Assembly (NCBI RefSeq): GCF_040712315.1
Contig: NC_134017.1
Location: forward strand, 25,276,322 to 25,340,321
Direction: 5' to 3'
Source of the DNA: Castanea sativa
Taxonomy: Eukaryota; Streptophyta; Magnoliopsida; Fagales; Fagaceae
Length of the DNA: 64,000 bases
Shown: piece by piece, positions 11,143-22,229 of the stretch
Position numbering within the stretch: the stretch's first letter is position 1
Layout of the letters: the number at the start of each line of letters is the position of its first letter
Notes under the pieces: model-generated
Database searches by the model: none
Told to the model about the DNA's origin: nothing
The model's input: the letters and a program-made list of their open reading frames with translations, nothing else
Translations under genes and position numbers: made by a program

Positions 11143-11205
11143 CCCCTCCTTCAGCGTCAAAACAGCCGTCTGCACAGCATCATCAAGCTCCACATCATCA
11201 GTGTA
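11143..11205 (-). pseudogene. PAB1-type proteasome exon, best preserved copy
   Basis: A 63-nt minus-strand exon reading YTDDVELDDAVQTAVLTLKE, with acceptor (CATTTAG) and a consensus donor (GGGTAAGTG). The residues fit the penultimate helix region of 20S alpha-2. It is open and correctly phased to join 7900-7966, but that exon carries a frameshift and lies 3.2 kb away across EHD fragments and a module-M copy. Confidence 0.7.
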
Positions 11206-11468
11206 GCTAAATGGGAAGGGGAACTCAGTCGATATGAAGAATTGGAAAAACTTAACAAATACAAAATTGGGGAAAAGAGAGGGGGTGGGGATGGTTTTGA
11301 CAAATAACTAAAGTTAAGTGAGAGATCCTACATCAGTTATTCTTAAGAAATGCATCCAATTGAATTAAATATGTAGTAAATATAGATAAAAATTAAAGAA
11401 ATATCACTACATGCATTTTAAGTTCAAATTTAATGGCGTGGACAAATGTTTCTGACCTATGATATTAC

Positions 11469-11749
11469 CTCTTGTTCTTTGTAGAGTTGCACTTGATCTT
11501 TAAGCTACAAAATTAACCATAGCCATGAGACAAGCTTACCAGGACAAGTGAAAGTACGGAAGGTGCATCTCAACAATATTGGGTAACCTAGAGGGCATTT
11601 ACATGATTCCAAAGGGGTGGCAAGTCAGCGAATCATTTCTTCACAGAAATCTCAAGAGACTTTGCATGCTTGAAAAAGGTGTGTTTCAATAAATTCCGCC
11701 TCTTTCCTGGATCTTTCACCAGACACATTGCAACCATTTCTTTAAAAGA
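11469..11749 (-). pseudogene. STE20/BLUS1-like kinase exons, copy C, broken
   Basis: This copy of 1176-1459 has the same acceptor/donor positions: the kinase C-lobe exon at 11588-11749 and the 36-nt mini-exon at 11469-11504 (LKDQVQLYKEQE). The large exon again has frame disruptions after LLKH. Shared breaks with copy A show that the source was already dead or was cut before duplication. Confidence 0.6.
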
Positions 11750-13940
11750 CTGATCACACATGGAATCATGCAATTAGAATATTATTCTATAAGAGAGACA
11801 TTGAAAGATGGCAATCACCAAAGAACATATCTTTTGAACATGAATACCTTAAAAACTTACAAAATTACAAATAAGCACACAGAAGACAAACCTGAAAAAA
11901 ATTTGTTTTCCAACAAAAATACTTTTAAATAATTGTTCAAAAATCTTTTAGAAGCATATTAAAGTCTAGCCACTGATACTGTCTACCAAGATAATAAAAA
12001 AAGAATTGTAAAAAGTTGATTACTTGGCTTGATAGGTGGTAGACTTTTAACTCAAAAGAAAAGAAAAAAATTTAAAGAAACATCTATTTACACATATTTT
12101 GTTCAAGAGGGTGGTTGGAGATAAAACAGCTCTTAATGTGTGACACTGTGAGGCAGACAAAGCAATAAAAATCACACATGGACAGAAAGGGCAAAAGGGC
12201 AAAACTGTAAAAGTGAAATAGGAATATAGATCTAAGAGTTGAAGAAGAAGAAGAGATTGGCATGACAGGAAGAAGAAGATCGGCGTGGGATGAAGAAGAA
12301 GAAGAAGAGGATCGGCGTGAGAGGAAGTGGAAGGAGATCGGTGTTAGAGGTAGTGCATTTCAGCCTTTTATTTTGGAGCAGAAAAACGGTTGGGACACGC
12401 ATGCGGCCATCAACAAGTTTCCTGTGTCCTGTACAAAGAAAACGTTAATAGAAACAAGACAAGTAGACAAATTTACAAGAGGAAAGTGCAAACCCTTAGT
12501 GGCGCAAGCTTTGAATCCACCACATGTAGCAAACTGAAAATACACATACCCAGCAACATAGTTCAAGCAGCATTTAACAAAAAATAAATTAATAAAGTAA
12601 AAGAGAAAATCAAAAACCCTAACGAACAATTGTTAAAGCTAAAGTAGATTGGAAACAAGCGGTTAAGGTAGAAAGCACAATCAAAACTTAGGTAACCTAA
12701 GGAAAAATGCTAAAAGGACCATGATAAGTAACAGAAAAAACAGTGACTCAAAATGATATATATAACATGCACTAAGAATGGCAGGAGTTGCAAAACAACA
12801 AATAGAAAAACTAGCATATTACCCAACACTTAGCAGACAAATGTACAAGAGGAAAGTGCAAACCCTTAGTGGCACAAGCTTTGAATCCTCCACATGTTGC
12901 AAACTAGAAAGACACATACCCAGCTACGTAGTTCAAGAAAAACACTTCCAAGAATATAAAATATATATATATATATAAAAACAATTTAGCTTAGAAGAAT
13001 ATATGAAAGAGAACAACAAAATCAAATCAACCTTATATAAAAGGATGCATACGCATCACCCCTGGAATCAAATAGATTATACAAAAAAAAAATACACAAG
13101 CATCATTTAACGAAAAAATAATTAATAAAGTAAAAGAGAAAATCAACAACCCCAACAAATAATTGTTAAAGCTAAAGTAAATCGGAAACAAGTAGTTAAG
13201 GTAGAAGCACAATTAGAACATAGGAAATCTAAAACAAATTGCTAAAAATGAGATTTATAACATGCACTAAGAAAGGCAGGAGTTGCAAAACAACAAATAG
13301 AAAAGCTAGCATATTACCCAACAACTATAAAGGTAAATCCAATTAACACTGAAAGCCAAGCACTTCTCCAAACTCAAAGCCAAACTATAAAGACTTTCTG
13401 CAATGAGCAATATTCAAATAAAGGCAATGACAGAAGCGGGTATGCTAAATATGTTTTCAAAAGCTAAAATGCTATGGTAAGAAATAGTTTTAACAATCCA
13501 TACCTGAATAACCCTCTAAAAATTGTCTATATGACATGGACCATTTGGGTTACTTGCAAGACTTCCTATAGGAACCCCCAGAGAATAAGATTATACCTTT
13601 GTAAGACATGGCAGGAAAAAAATAACCCAAATCAAGCAAATAGAATGTAAAGAAACCTGATAATGTCATCCAATTTGGTCTCATTAGTGTACTCAGTCAA
13701 AGATTCACAAAACTTAAAGATACCCTACACGTACAAATTAATCAGATATACTCAGTCAGAAAGAGAGGGAAAGACGCATGCAAAAGACAAAATATCAAAC
13801 ACAGAAAGAGGAATTACATAAAACAGTTTATGAATCTGACATTTATGCAAGGTACTTGGAATATCAACCCAAACCAAGACCAATTCACATCAAATGTAAG
13901 ACCATCCACATGCTTAGTGAGGAAGGAAAACAAAGCTTAC

Positions 13941-13969
13941 TTGAATTTCTTGTCGGTGCTAGTTATGCC
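13941..13969 (-). pseudogene. Partial PAB1 exon, module M copy 3
   Basis: TSTDKKF end as in the other module-M copies; here the donor is GTAAGC preceded by CAA (one transition from the other copies). Confidence 0.45.
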
Positions 13970-14256
13970 ACAGTAATAGAAGAAAAGATGTAATTTTCCT
14001 TTCATCTCTGAATAATAAACAGAGGATATATAGTAATAGGCCCAAAATAAACCACTCCATAGACAGAGGATATATAGTAATAGGCTCAATCGGCTCACCA
14101 GTTTGCTGCTCCAATTCAGACAGGTTGGAAATTTAATCCCATCAATTAATCTACATTAAATTGATCACCCTGCTACAATGTGAAGGAATGCAACATATAT
14201 TTGATTAATAATATATCTTCAAAGACATATGGCAGGCAAGAAGAGCAAGCAGCAAG

Positions 14257-14304
14257 CTACTCCACTTGAGCTAAATATCATCAATTTCAGCTGGGGTTAG
14301 TTCT
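14257..14304 (-). pseudogene. PAB1 terminal exon, module M copy 3
   Basis: Reads ELTPAEIDD, nearest of the three to the family, but has the same 1-bp deletion before the final LA.VE and TAG. Confidence 0.65.
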
Positions 14305-14478
14305 CTACAAAAAGCAAGAAAAACAAAACTAATATGAATTAAAAACTACAAAAGAAACTTCAAACTAAGAGAATCATAAAAGTCTAGGAATGATAAGAAA
14401 ATCAGAGTTTAACAAGGACAGTATCAATAATAAGTAGAGGAAACATAAATTATAATTTTTATGGGAAGGAGGCTAATT

Positions 14479-15142
14479 TTTTTTTTTTTTTGATAAGTAA
14501 CGATAAAAATATATTAGAGAAGAACACAGCCCCGTACATAGGAAATGTACTAAAGAGGCAAAAACATCAAGAAACCAAATTACAATGATCAAGCAAAATA
14601 GGAAGGGAAAGACAAGAAAAAGATGGTAAAACTAAACACCATTCCAGAAGAGTAAAAAAGAAAAAAGACTTAATCTCAAGAATGGACCGATCGCGACCCT
14701 CAAAACTTCTAGAATTCCGTTCCCGCCAGATACACCACATCAAACAGTGCGGCACCATCCTCCAAATCACTATATTGTGATGATGCCTGAAATTGCAAGC
14801 CCAACAATCCAATAGATCCACTACCCTTTGCGGCATCACCCAACAAATACCAAACAAGCAAAAGACCATACTCCACATCTCAAAAGCTATAGGACAGTGA
14901 AGGAGGAGATGATCAACAGATTCCCCACACCTTTTACACATAAAACACCACTCAAGGACAACAAAGTGCCTTTTCCGAAGATTATCAATAGTAAGAATCT
15001 TGCTTAGAGCAGCAGTCCAAGAAAAAAAAGCAACCCGGGGGGGAACCTTCGATTGCCATATCATTTTCCAAGGGAAGGGAGTGGCAGTGGGGGGAGGGGA
15101 AAGGGAGTGATAATACCCACTCACCACAAAACCACGGCTGCT
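14479..15142 (-). mobile_element. 5'-truncated LINE with zf-RVT domain
   Basis: A 664-bp insertion, minus strand. Its open frame (15127-14567) encodes the C-terminus of an L1-type polyprotein. The zinc-binding RT-associated domain shows WKMIWQSKVPPRVAFFSW, CFMCKRCGESVDHLLLHCP and WCIWRERNSRSFEG. The poly(A) end is the T run at 14477-14491. GGCTAATT is duplicated at 14471-14478 and 15143-15150. The empty site is preserved in the paralogous module at about 7076-7085 (GGAGGCTAATTAAAGACG), so insertion followed module duplication. The endonuclease and RT core are missing. Confidence 0.9.
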
Positions 15143-15240
15143 GGCTAATTAAAGACGATATCAAGGAAAAGGGCTTTTATGTTGCCATTCTGAAATTAGG
15201 AATGACAAAGCAGAAACGTTTCATCATTATTCTAAATTAG

Positions 15241-15337
15241 TTTTTTTATTGGAAAGCCACACCATGTGAGTTTTAAATCCACGACCTCTGTCCCACTATT
15301 GAGGGAGAAGTGCTAATTGAGCTAGAGCCCATTGGTG
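15241..15337 (-). mobile_element. SINE, paralogue of 7172-7269
   Basis: Same element, orientation and AAATTAG flanks (right copy at 15338-15344). It was duplicated with the module, not inserted separately. Confidence 0.55.
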
Positions 15338-15599
15338 AAATTAGGTGGTATGGTTACCAAAAAATTAACTAATGATATGAATATTTCTAGTCATGTCCAT
15401 AGATTATATATGTTTTTTTTTTTAAGGTAAGCCAAGATTATATACCAATATGTGCATACTATTACCAAAAATCATGCATGGTCCAAAGCTTCAGCAAAAT
15501 TTGTGATGTTCTATCAGCTAGTTGTAGACATGTATTAGCCTAGCATTACAAGTCCCAGGCAAGTGAACTGTTAGACTATTTTACCTGGGGATTTAATTA

Positions 15600-16685
15600 C
15601 AAATGTTTCATCAAAACTCACGAAACAAAAGAGAAGCTGCTCTGCATAATTACTTGTAGACTGAGAAAGTAGTCGCTAATGCAATATGACAACAAACATG
15701 ACCAAAGGCTTATGAAAAAAACAAAAGACTGATGAGCATAACATTTGTAAAAAGGAGCATATGAGTAACAAAATATGAATACTAATACCAACAAAAGGCA
15801 TGATATTAAAGACAAACCCTACTTTAAGAGGATCTCTATTCTTAATCTGATGTGAAAAAAATTCTTCAACAATTAACTGTTAAGCACATGGCTTCTAATT
15901 AATCAACAATTAAGCACATGACACAATCAATTAATAAGCACGTGATTCTAACCTTCAATTACAAAGATGATACAAAACTTTACTGATAAACTACCTCTTA
16001 TAATAAGCTGTTGGTGTCTAGTACCAAGTGTTAATGCTTCACTGCTGTTACTGGTGCTTACTGATACAATACTTACTCATGCTTACTGGTGCTGCATACA
16101 TGATGCACTAGCTGGATCATATGCATTAAGGCAAGTTACTTCTCATAGGTTACTAACATGGAGAACAGTCAATACCTAGGCTTGCTTGGATAGCACCAAG
16201 CAAGGAAAAAAAAACCACTAGGAGTCAACACTTAGGGCTGATTGGAGTCGGCACCAAACCATAGACTCAATTTCAAAAGAAACTTTATTCATCAAAATAA
16301 TCCCCATTTCTTGGGGTACATACTTGGCTTATATAAACTATTATATTCTAATTCATCAGAAAGTGACACAATTCATGGAACTCATTACATAACAAATAAC
16401 AATAAAATTAAAAATAGGTATCATTAATATAGAGATATTAACAATGGCACCATTAAGCATCCATATTAAAGAAAGTCACATTAAGTTCAGAAATGTACTC
16501 CATATCATACTTAGGCGCCCATTGGCCTTGTTAACGAAGTTCCAACCATCTCTCCAGCAATGTAGAATACACGTTAAGGAATTAAATCCTTCCACTCCAA
16601 TATGTTGCATTGATTTAGCAAAGTATATAGAGGCAAGGAAAAAAACACAACCAAATGCTAAAATTAAAACCAAAACCATGGTAAC
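15600..16685. other. AT-rich intergenic sequence
   Basis: No family recognised. Short repeats of CTTACTGGTGCT lie at 16045-16095. A minus-strand open stretch (16679-16476) reads as hydrophobic residues without a recognisable domain and is probably chance. Confidence 0.4.
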
Positions 16686-17455
16686 TGTGGGGGGTAAGAT
16701 TTATAAAATAAACAAATGGGCTGTGGGCTTGATCGGTTGGTACTAATTTGTTTTTGTCATTTGGGCTCCTAAGCCCATGAGTCAGCCCATACTACAAACA
16801 TCTGAGGACCCGTCCGAGGATGAATGTCTCCTCGGATGGGCCCAGCGAACACCCTGGGATTCGTCAAGAAGATTAAAGGCAGAGTTCTAGAAGAACTATT
16901 GGGTAAGAGGGGGCTCCAAGTACCCTCTGGAGGCAATGGTGTGATAGAAATAGCTGAGAAAAAGGCTGCTACCTCCACATTAAAGACCCTGCACCTACCT
17001 CACTGGCCGCATTAATGGGGAAGTGACCCCTGAACAGTAGAATTGAACTTTCCTGTTACTATTTAAAGACTTCAAGAAGGTGATGGAAGGGGGGCACATT
17101 GAAGAAGAAGATTTGAGTGACACGTGGATGTAAGAGGGAAGAAGAAGAATATTTAAGGAGAGAAGGGAGAAAGAAAGGGGGGATCTAGGAGGGAGCAGAA
17201 AAGAAAAACGAAGAACTATAATTTTTGGCATAAGAGAGAAGCAATATACAAATCATCCTCGGCTCACGTCCGAGGAGGGTCCTTTGTTATATTTGTTTAT
17301 CATTTGCAAAGATTGTGGCATTCTAGCCTGCTTACCAAGTTTTCAGTACCCCTAAACTAGATTTCAAATTCACACTCTACAAATCTCATTGTTTAAGGCT
17401 CATTGGGCCTGAGCCCACGTCTATCTTTGGGTCCAGGTGCAATTGTGCACTTACA
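16686..17455. mobile_element. Solo LTR, 770 bp, TSD GTAAC
   Basis: It begins TGTGGGGGGTAAG and ends GTGCACTTACA (TG...CA), and is flanked by identical 5-bp repeats GTAAC (16681-16685, 17456-17460). It contains repeated CGAGGA/TCCTCGG motifs near 16812, 16828 and 17260. No internal retroelement coding is attached. This is the signature of LTR-LTR recombination removing a full element. Superfamily not determined. Confidence 0.85.
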
Positions 17456-17864
17456 GTAACTATATCCAAGAAACCTCTTAACGACAAATCCTCATGACCC
17501 AAATAAGATATAATCTATATCGTATATAAAAGAATAGTCTTTGACTTTTGTTGATTTATTTATAGATGACACATAAATTTTGAAAGCCCGAATTTTTCTC
17601 TGTAATTTATGTTTTTCAAATGAGTTTAAATTCTATAAAGATTCTGTATAAACCTAATATATTTACACCCTATATTAGAATATTGCCACATTATAGTTTC
17701 TATAAATAATAGAATAAATACTTCTATATTAAAACACAATCATAATAACAGTCATAAACAGAGGATATATAGTAATGGCCCAAAAAAAACCACTCCATAG
17801 ACTGAGGTAGAAGTAGTAATAACGTCTAGGTGCTTGTTTGGGAGCTAAACTTCTCATTTTTTTT

Positions 17865-18105
17865 TTTTAATAAGTAGAACTTTATTAAAAATATGAACAT
17901 CACCCTGCACACAAGTACATGCAGGTGGTCAAATCAAGAGGAATTACAATCGTCAAGAACCTTCAACAAATTAGAACTCAAATGGTATGATGCAGTCATC
18001 CATTCAAGTCACCCATCATGCACCATTCTAACCCTTCAAATGCTCTATGGTTCCACTCTCTCCATATAACCTACATTAAACCTAAAGGCACAGCTCTGCA
18101 TAAGT
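17865..18105 (-). mobile_element. LINE 3' remnant with poly-T
   Basis: Same tail as 4490-4760, with the A tail seen as T9 at 17861-17869. Frames are broken. Confidence 0.55.
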
Positions 18106-18109
18106 TTCA

Positions 18110-19400
18110 AATTCACAGGCTGCATAAGTTTGCTTCTTTTAATATAATATTTCTACAAAAGTTTAATTATCATAATAAGAATCGACCATAAATAATTATC
18201 AATTGTTACATTATAACCTGAAACCATGAATGAAAACTAAAACCTAGAGATCTAAATCTAAATCTAATTATAAAATAAATGCAACTTGAAATCATAATAA
18301 GTCTGTTTTTGTCTACATTCTCAGTCATAATATTGACAACAGACCTCATAATATTGACAACAGACCTCATTATTAGTCAAAGATCAGACACAAAATTGTA
18401 AAATATCAAACTAGGGTACTTAAACGGTAATAAAATAAAGATAGATGAAGAAACTACACCATTTTGAAGACACATCTGTTGTCAATATATTAAATTGCAT
18501 TCCTTTTAACCGCAGTCTAATATGATATGCATATTAGAAATCAAATATCAGGGACAAAACAGGGCAGAGCACATTCTAGTGTTTATAAAACGTGAGCAAG
18601 ATAAGTAAATCAATGACAAACCCAGCAACCTAAAAAGAAAAAGACAGAAGCTTACATGGGAAAATACATATCCTCTGCAAGAACAACATTGTTCAATTTG
18701 CAGTTAACCAAATAATCAATTAAATTTTCCAATGACAAAATAGAACCATACAAAGAAGATTGTACATAGAGAACTTACAACAACTATATTGACAATACGA
18801 AAGAAGATTCCATAAAAAAAAACTTACAACTGCAGTTACTGATCTGAACATTGGTAACTTATGTACAAGACAACTCCGTATTACTTGCCAACTACAGTCA
18901 AACTGCAAAATTTTCTCAAAAAAGTAAGTCAGTTAAGTATGAGGATAACAATATTAATTAGAACAATACAGAAGACACATATGATCATTAATAGGATTTA
19001 TATTTTTGTGATACATAAAAAGTTTTCTCGCAAAAAAAGAGGAACTCAACCACACAAAAGTGCACAGGAGAATCCCTTCAAGAAATAGACCAAACCCAGT
19101 TAATAAAAATTTATAAATAATTTATAAGTCTAGTTAATAAAAATCAATAACATTCAAGAACCAGGAAATTCCAAAAGGCATGAGACCAAAGAAAATCCAA
19201 AAAGAAGTTTTTAATATTACAAAAAAGAACCAAATCATCGAGAACTTGCAATTCAATTCAAACAAATCAGAATCCCAAAAAAAAAAAAACCCATTAGTCT
19301 AAAGCATTTGAAAGCACAAAAATCCCATCAGTATAAACCGTGTGAAAGCACCCAAAAAAAAAAACCCATCAGTCTAACCATATGAAAGCACAAAAATACC
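18110..19400. other. AT-rich sequence, no gene seen
   Basis: Contains a 25-bp direct repeat (ATAATATTGACAACAGACCTC at 18331 and 18351) and a threefold imperfect repeat of CCCATCAGTCTAA...TGAAAGCACA at 19290-19400. No open frame is convincing. Confidence 0.4.
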
Positions 19401-19810
19401 CATTAGTGTTCCTCTCTGACATAGGCATCATCGGCCTCGGCTTCCGTGCCAGCGACGGCATGGAAAACCCCTCACCGGAAAAATATTGTTGTTGTTCCCG
19501 AGAAAATCTGGCAGTCACTTTCCCGAGAATACTGATGAAACCCTAACCCTTTGGGGAGAGAGAGAGAGAAACAGAGAGAACTCTGGAATTTGGGGAGAGA
19601 GAAGGATGCGATATGAATCATATGGAGAATACTGATGAAACCCTAACCCTTTGGGGAGAGAGAGAGAGAAACAGAGAGTGGGTTTGGATTCAGCGTCTGC
19701 GTTTACTGCGTCTGCGTTCCTGGGTTTGGAAACAGAGAACTCTAGGATTTGGGAAGGACAGAGAGGAAGTCTGGGATTTCAAATTTGGGGATTTGGGAGA
19801 GAGAATAAGA
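19400..19810. promoter_or_regulatory. Possible gene 5' end remnant with duplicated telo-box block
   Basis: Locally GC-richer sequence contains AAACCCTAA (telo-box, common in 5' regions of plant growth genes) and GAGA tracts. A 54-bp block at 19525-19578 is repeated exactly 100 bp later at 19625-19678. A minus-strand ATG frame near 19460 (MPSLARKPRPM) could be a first exon but matches nothing I know. Could equally be a captured 5'UTR. Confidence 0.3.
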
Positions 19811-20222
19811 GAGCCGTTGGGATGTGTGACGCATTTATATACAAAATTATGTATTATATTTTACAAAACTGCCATGATTTTTTTTTTTTATCCCAAATCC
19901 AACTTTTACCTCTTTTTTTTCTTTTTTTTTTCTTTTTTTTCTAAAAGGTAATTTTCATTTTCATTTTCTTTTAATTGATGCATTTTTCAATCACAAAATT
20001 TCTTACTGGTGTGACGCGATTTATATACAAAATTATATCACCGAAAAAATGCACAAATCACCACATCTTTAGGTATTTTTGTCACTAAAAATTTAGCAAC
20101 CTTGAATTATTAGAGCATCCACAGCAGTGGAGCTAAATAGCTATATTGCTATTTTAGCTCCACTCAAACCCCAAAAACCCTCCTGCAGCAGTGGAGGCAA
20201 AGCTAAAAAATTTTAGCTTTGC

Positions 20223-20260
20223 GCTACAGTGCTCATGTATCAATACATGAGCACTGTAGC
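20223..20260. repeat. Perfect 18-bp-arm palindrome
   Basis: Arms GCTACAGTGCTCATGTAT and its exact complement are separated by CA. It is subterminal in the transposon and could form a cruciform or serve as transposase-binding sequence; function inferred only. Confidence 0.85.
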
Positions 20261-21017
20261 TGAGAGTTATAAAAAAAAAAAAAAATTTTATTCGGGCCCT
20301 GATTAAAATAATTCAAACAAAACGCCTCTCTCTCTCTCAGTCACTCTCATCTCTGTGTGCACTGGAGCTTTCAACTCTCTCAACTCTCATCTCTTCTCTT
20401 TCAACTCTCTCAACTCACTCAAGCTCACCGCCATCGGCCCGTCACCGACCCACCAGCTGAGACCCACGCCGTCCGAAGCTCTCAACTCTCTCAAGCTCAC
20501 CGTCGCCGAGACCCACCAGCTGAGACCCACCGTCACCGACCCACCAGTTGAGACCCACCGCCGATCAACCCTCTCAACCTCAGACCCACTCCGTCCCAAG
20601 CTCTCAAACCCACACCGTCACCGACCCTCCAAGCCGCCGATTAGCTCAGACCCACGCCGCCGATCCTTATGAGTTTGATCTGGGTTTTTGGTTGAGTTTG
20701 ACCGCTGATCCTTCTGAGCTCACCGCCGATCCTTCTAGGTTTTGCTCCATTTTTTTTTCCTTTCTTTTATCACCGTGCCTCTCTGTCTCTCATTCACTTT
20801 CAGAAAGAAAAGTTCAGAGGATTGAAGAAATGAAGCAAACAAAGAGGAAAAAAAAATACGTGTATTTGAATGAAACCAACAAATAAGATAAATAAGAAAA
20901 ATAAAATAAAGAATAATAAGAAATTAAAATTAAGTAATGTTTTATAATATTTTTGTAATAAATTTTAAGCGGTAGATTATTACTATTTAATATTGGTGAG
21001 AAAAAAATAATTTTTTT

Positions 21018-21240
21018 GATGGTGGCGGTTGCAGTGGTGGTGGCAGTTGCAATGGCGGTGGTGGTAGTGACAGTGGTGATGACAGTGGCTGTGATTGTTA
21101 TTTATTGTAGAGAATATATTATTCTATTACGTGGCGGCGGTGACAGTGGGCGGCGGTAGCGATTGCGGTGGCGGTGGCGGTGGAAGAGTCGGTGGCGGTG
21201 GCGGTAGTGGTAGTGATAGCGGTTGCGGTTGGTTGTAATT
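21018..21240 (+). repeat. GGT/GGC trinucleotide-rich minisatellite
   Basis: Irregular GGTGGC/GGTAGT repeats, twice followed by the sentence TTGTTATTTATTGTA..ATATATTATT (21097-21130 and 21237-21270), indicating an internal duplication of about 140 bp. Confidence 0.7.
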
Positions 21241-21844
21241 GTTATTTATTGTAATGAATATATTATTTTATTGTAGTAGATATATTATTTTATTGTGAGG
21301 TTTATATTATTTTATTATGTTGAAAGTTAAAATAGATCCACTGTTGCAGCATGTTTTGTAAAATGTATAGGTAAAATAGATAAAGTAACTTTTTGTGAAG
21401 CTAAAAAGCTAAATTTTTAACTCCACTGCTGTGGATGCTCTTACAAATGAAAATTATTACTTTGTAGGGAAAAAGTGGGAAATTAGACTTGACACACATG
21501 TGATTAGGCAAATTTTAATAATCCTTCCTCCTCTTAAACTATTTCAAAAAGTAATTTTCATCATTCTACTTTTACAAATATATAATTTTATAATTTTTTA
21601 TGCTTTTTATTGATATTATTCTTTTATGAAATTGTCATATTCTTCTAACTATTTTTATTTTGTAACATATTTTTCTAATTTCTTTTGGTACAATTAAAAT
21701 TTTTAAGTTTCAAAATTATTACTCAAATTCTCATTCTCTTAAAGAGATTATTATGATAACCAAAACTTATCATATAATTATAATTGATATATCTCAAATA
21801 ATTTATAGTACTCTCAACCCAAACTTGCATTTTGCCATACTTCT

Positions 21845-22020
21845 GTAGGTATGCTAAGTTGGACCAAAATGATCTGAAATAGACCGAATAGACTGAAGCG
21901 GACCAAATGGGCCAATATAGACCAAATGGACAAATGTGGACCAAATTGGAACGAATAGATCAACATGGATTGAATTGACCGAATAGGCTTAATTGGACCA
22001 AAGTGAAACGAATGGACCTT
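21845..22020 (+). repeat. Degenerate GGACCAAAT minisatellite
   Basis: About a dozen degenerate 10-15 bp units built on GGACCAAATGG / ACCGAATAG. A second patch of the same motif lies at 22485-22555, on the other side of a SINE. Confidence 0.65.
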
Positions 22021-22229
22021 GGATCCATTTTTTAGGTTTAGGTGTTATTTTGGTCATTTTTTAGGTTTAAGGGTATTTTAGTAAATTTCATGGTTTTGGG
22101 GTTTTTTAGAATTTGGTGATTTGTAGAAATGATACTTGGATCATAATTGGGTCTAATTGGATACCCAATTAAAATTCAATAAACATTAATGTTAATTGAA
22201 TTTAATTAGATTAATATCCATTTGACCCA

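Larger units (their letters stand above)
10306..13690. repeat. Array module C, paralogous to module A
   Basis: Full-length relative of 1-3410. Differences: a C8/C6 run and deletion at 10675-10710, a short local duplication at 10755-10810 (ATAGGTAAAACATTTTCAAT twice), and loss of ~60 bp near 13240. At 13688 it switches to module M inside the exon-like segment. Confidence 0.8.
13690..15590. repeat. Array module M, copy 3 (split by a LINE)
   Basis: Matches 6271-7540 once the LINE at 14479-15142 is removed. The sequence resumes at AAAGACGATATCAAGG on the right of the insertion. Confidence 0.75.
20113..21440. mobile_element. PIF/Harbinger-like non-autonomous element 1
   Basis: A 1328-bp unit bounded by perfect 20-bp inverted ends (GAGCATCCACAGCAGTGGAG) and a 3-bp target duplication TTA (20110-20112, 21441-21443), the PIF/Harbinger signature. 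No transposase. Inside: a 38-bp palindrome (20223-20260), a CT-rich tract, a repetitive open stretch rich in His/Pro/Leu/Thr (20355-20886; units like CCCACCGTCACCGACCCACC) and a GGT/GGC-rich minisatellite (21018-21240). The same plan is seen at 44794-46140. Confidence 0.8.

Noticed and set aside
19651..19944. Plus-strand frame ending in a long Phe run
   Set aside because: Composed of GAGA repeats and a poly-T tract; no protein-like composition.
20355..20886. His/Pro/Thr-rich frames inside element 1
   Set aside because: Several frames are open at once because the DNA is a C-rich minisatellite; no start context or domain. Kept only as element content.
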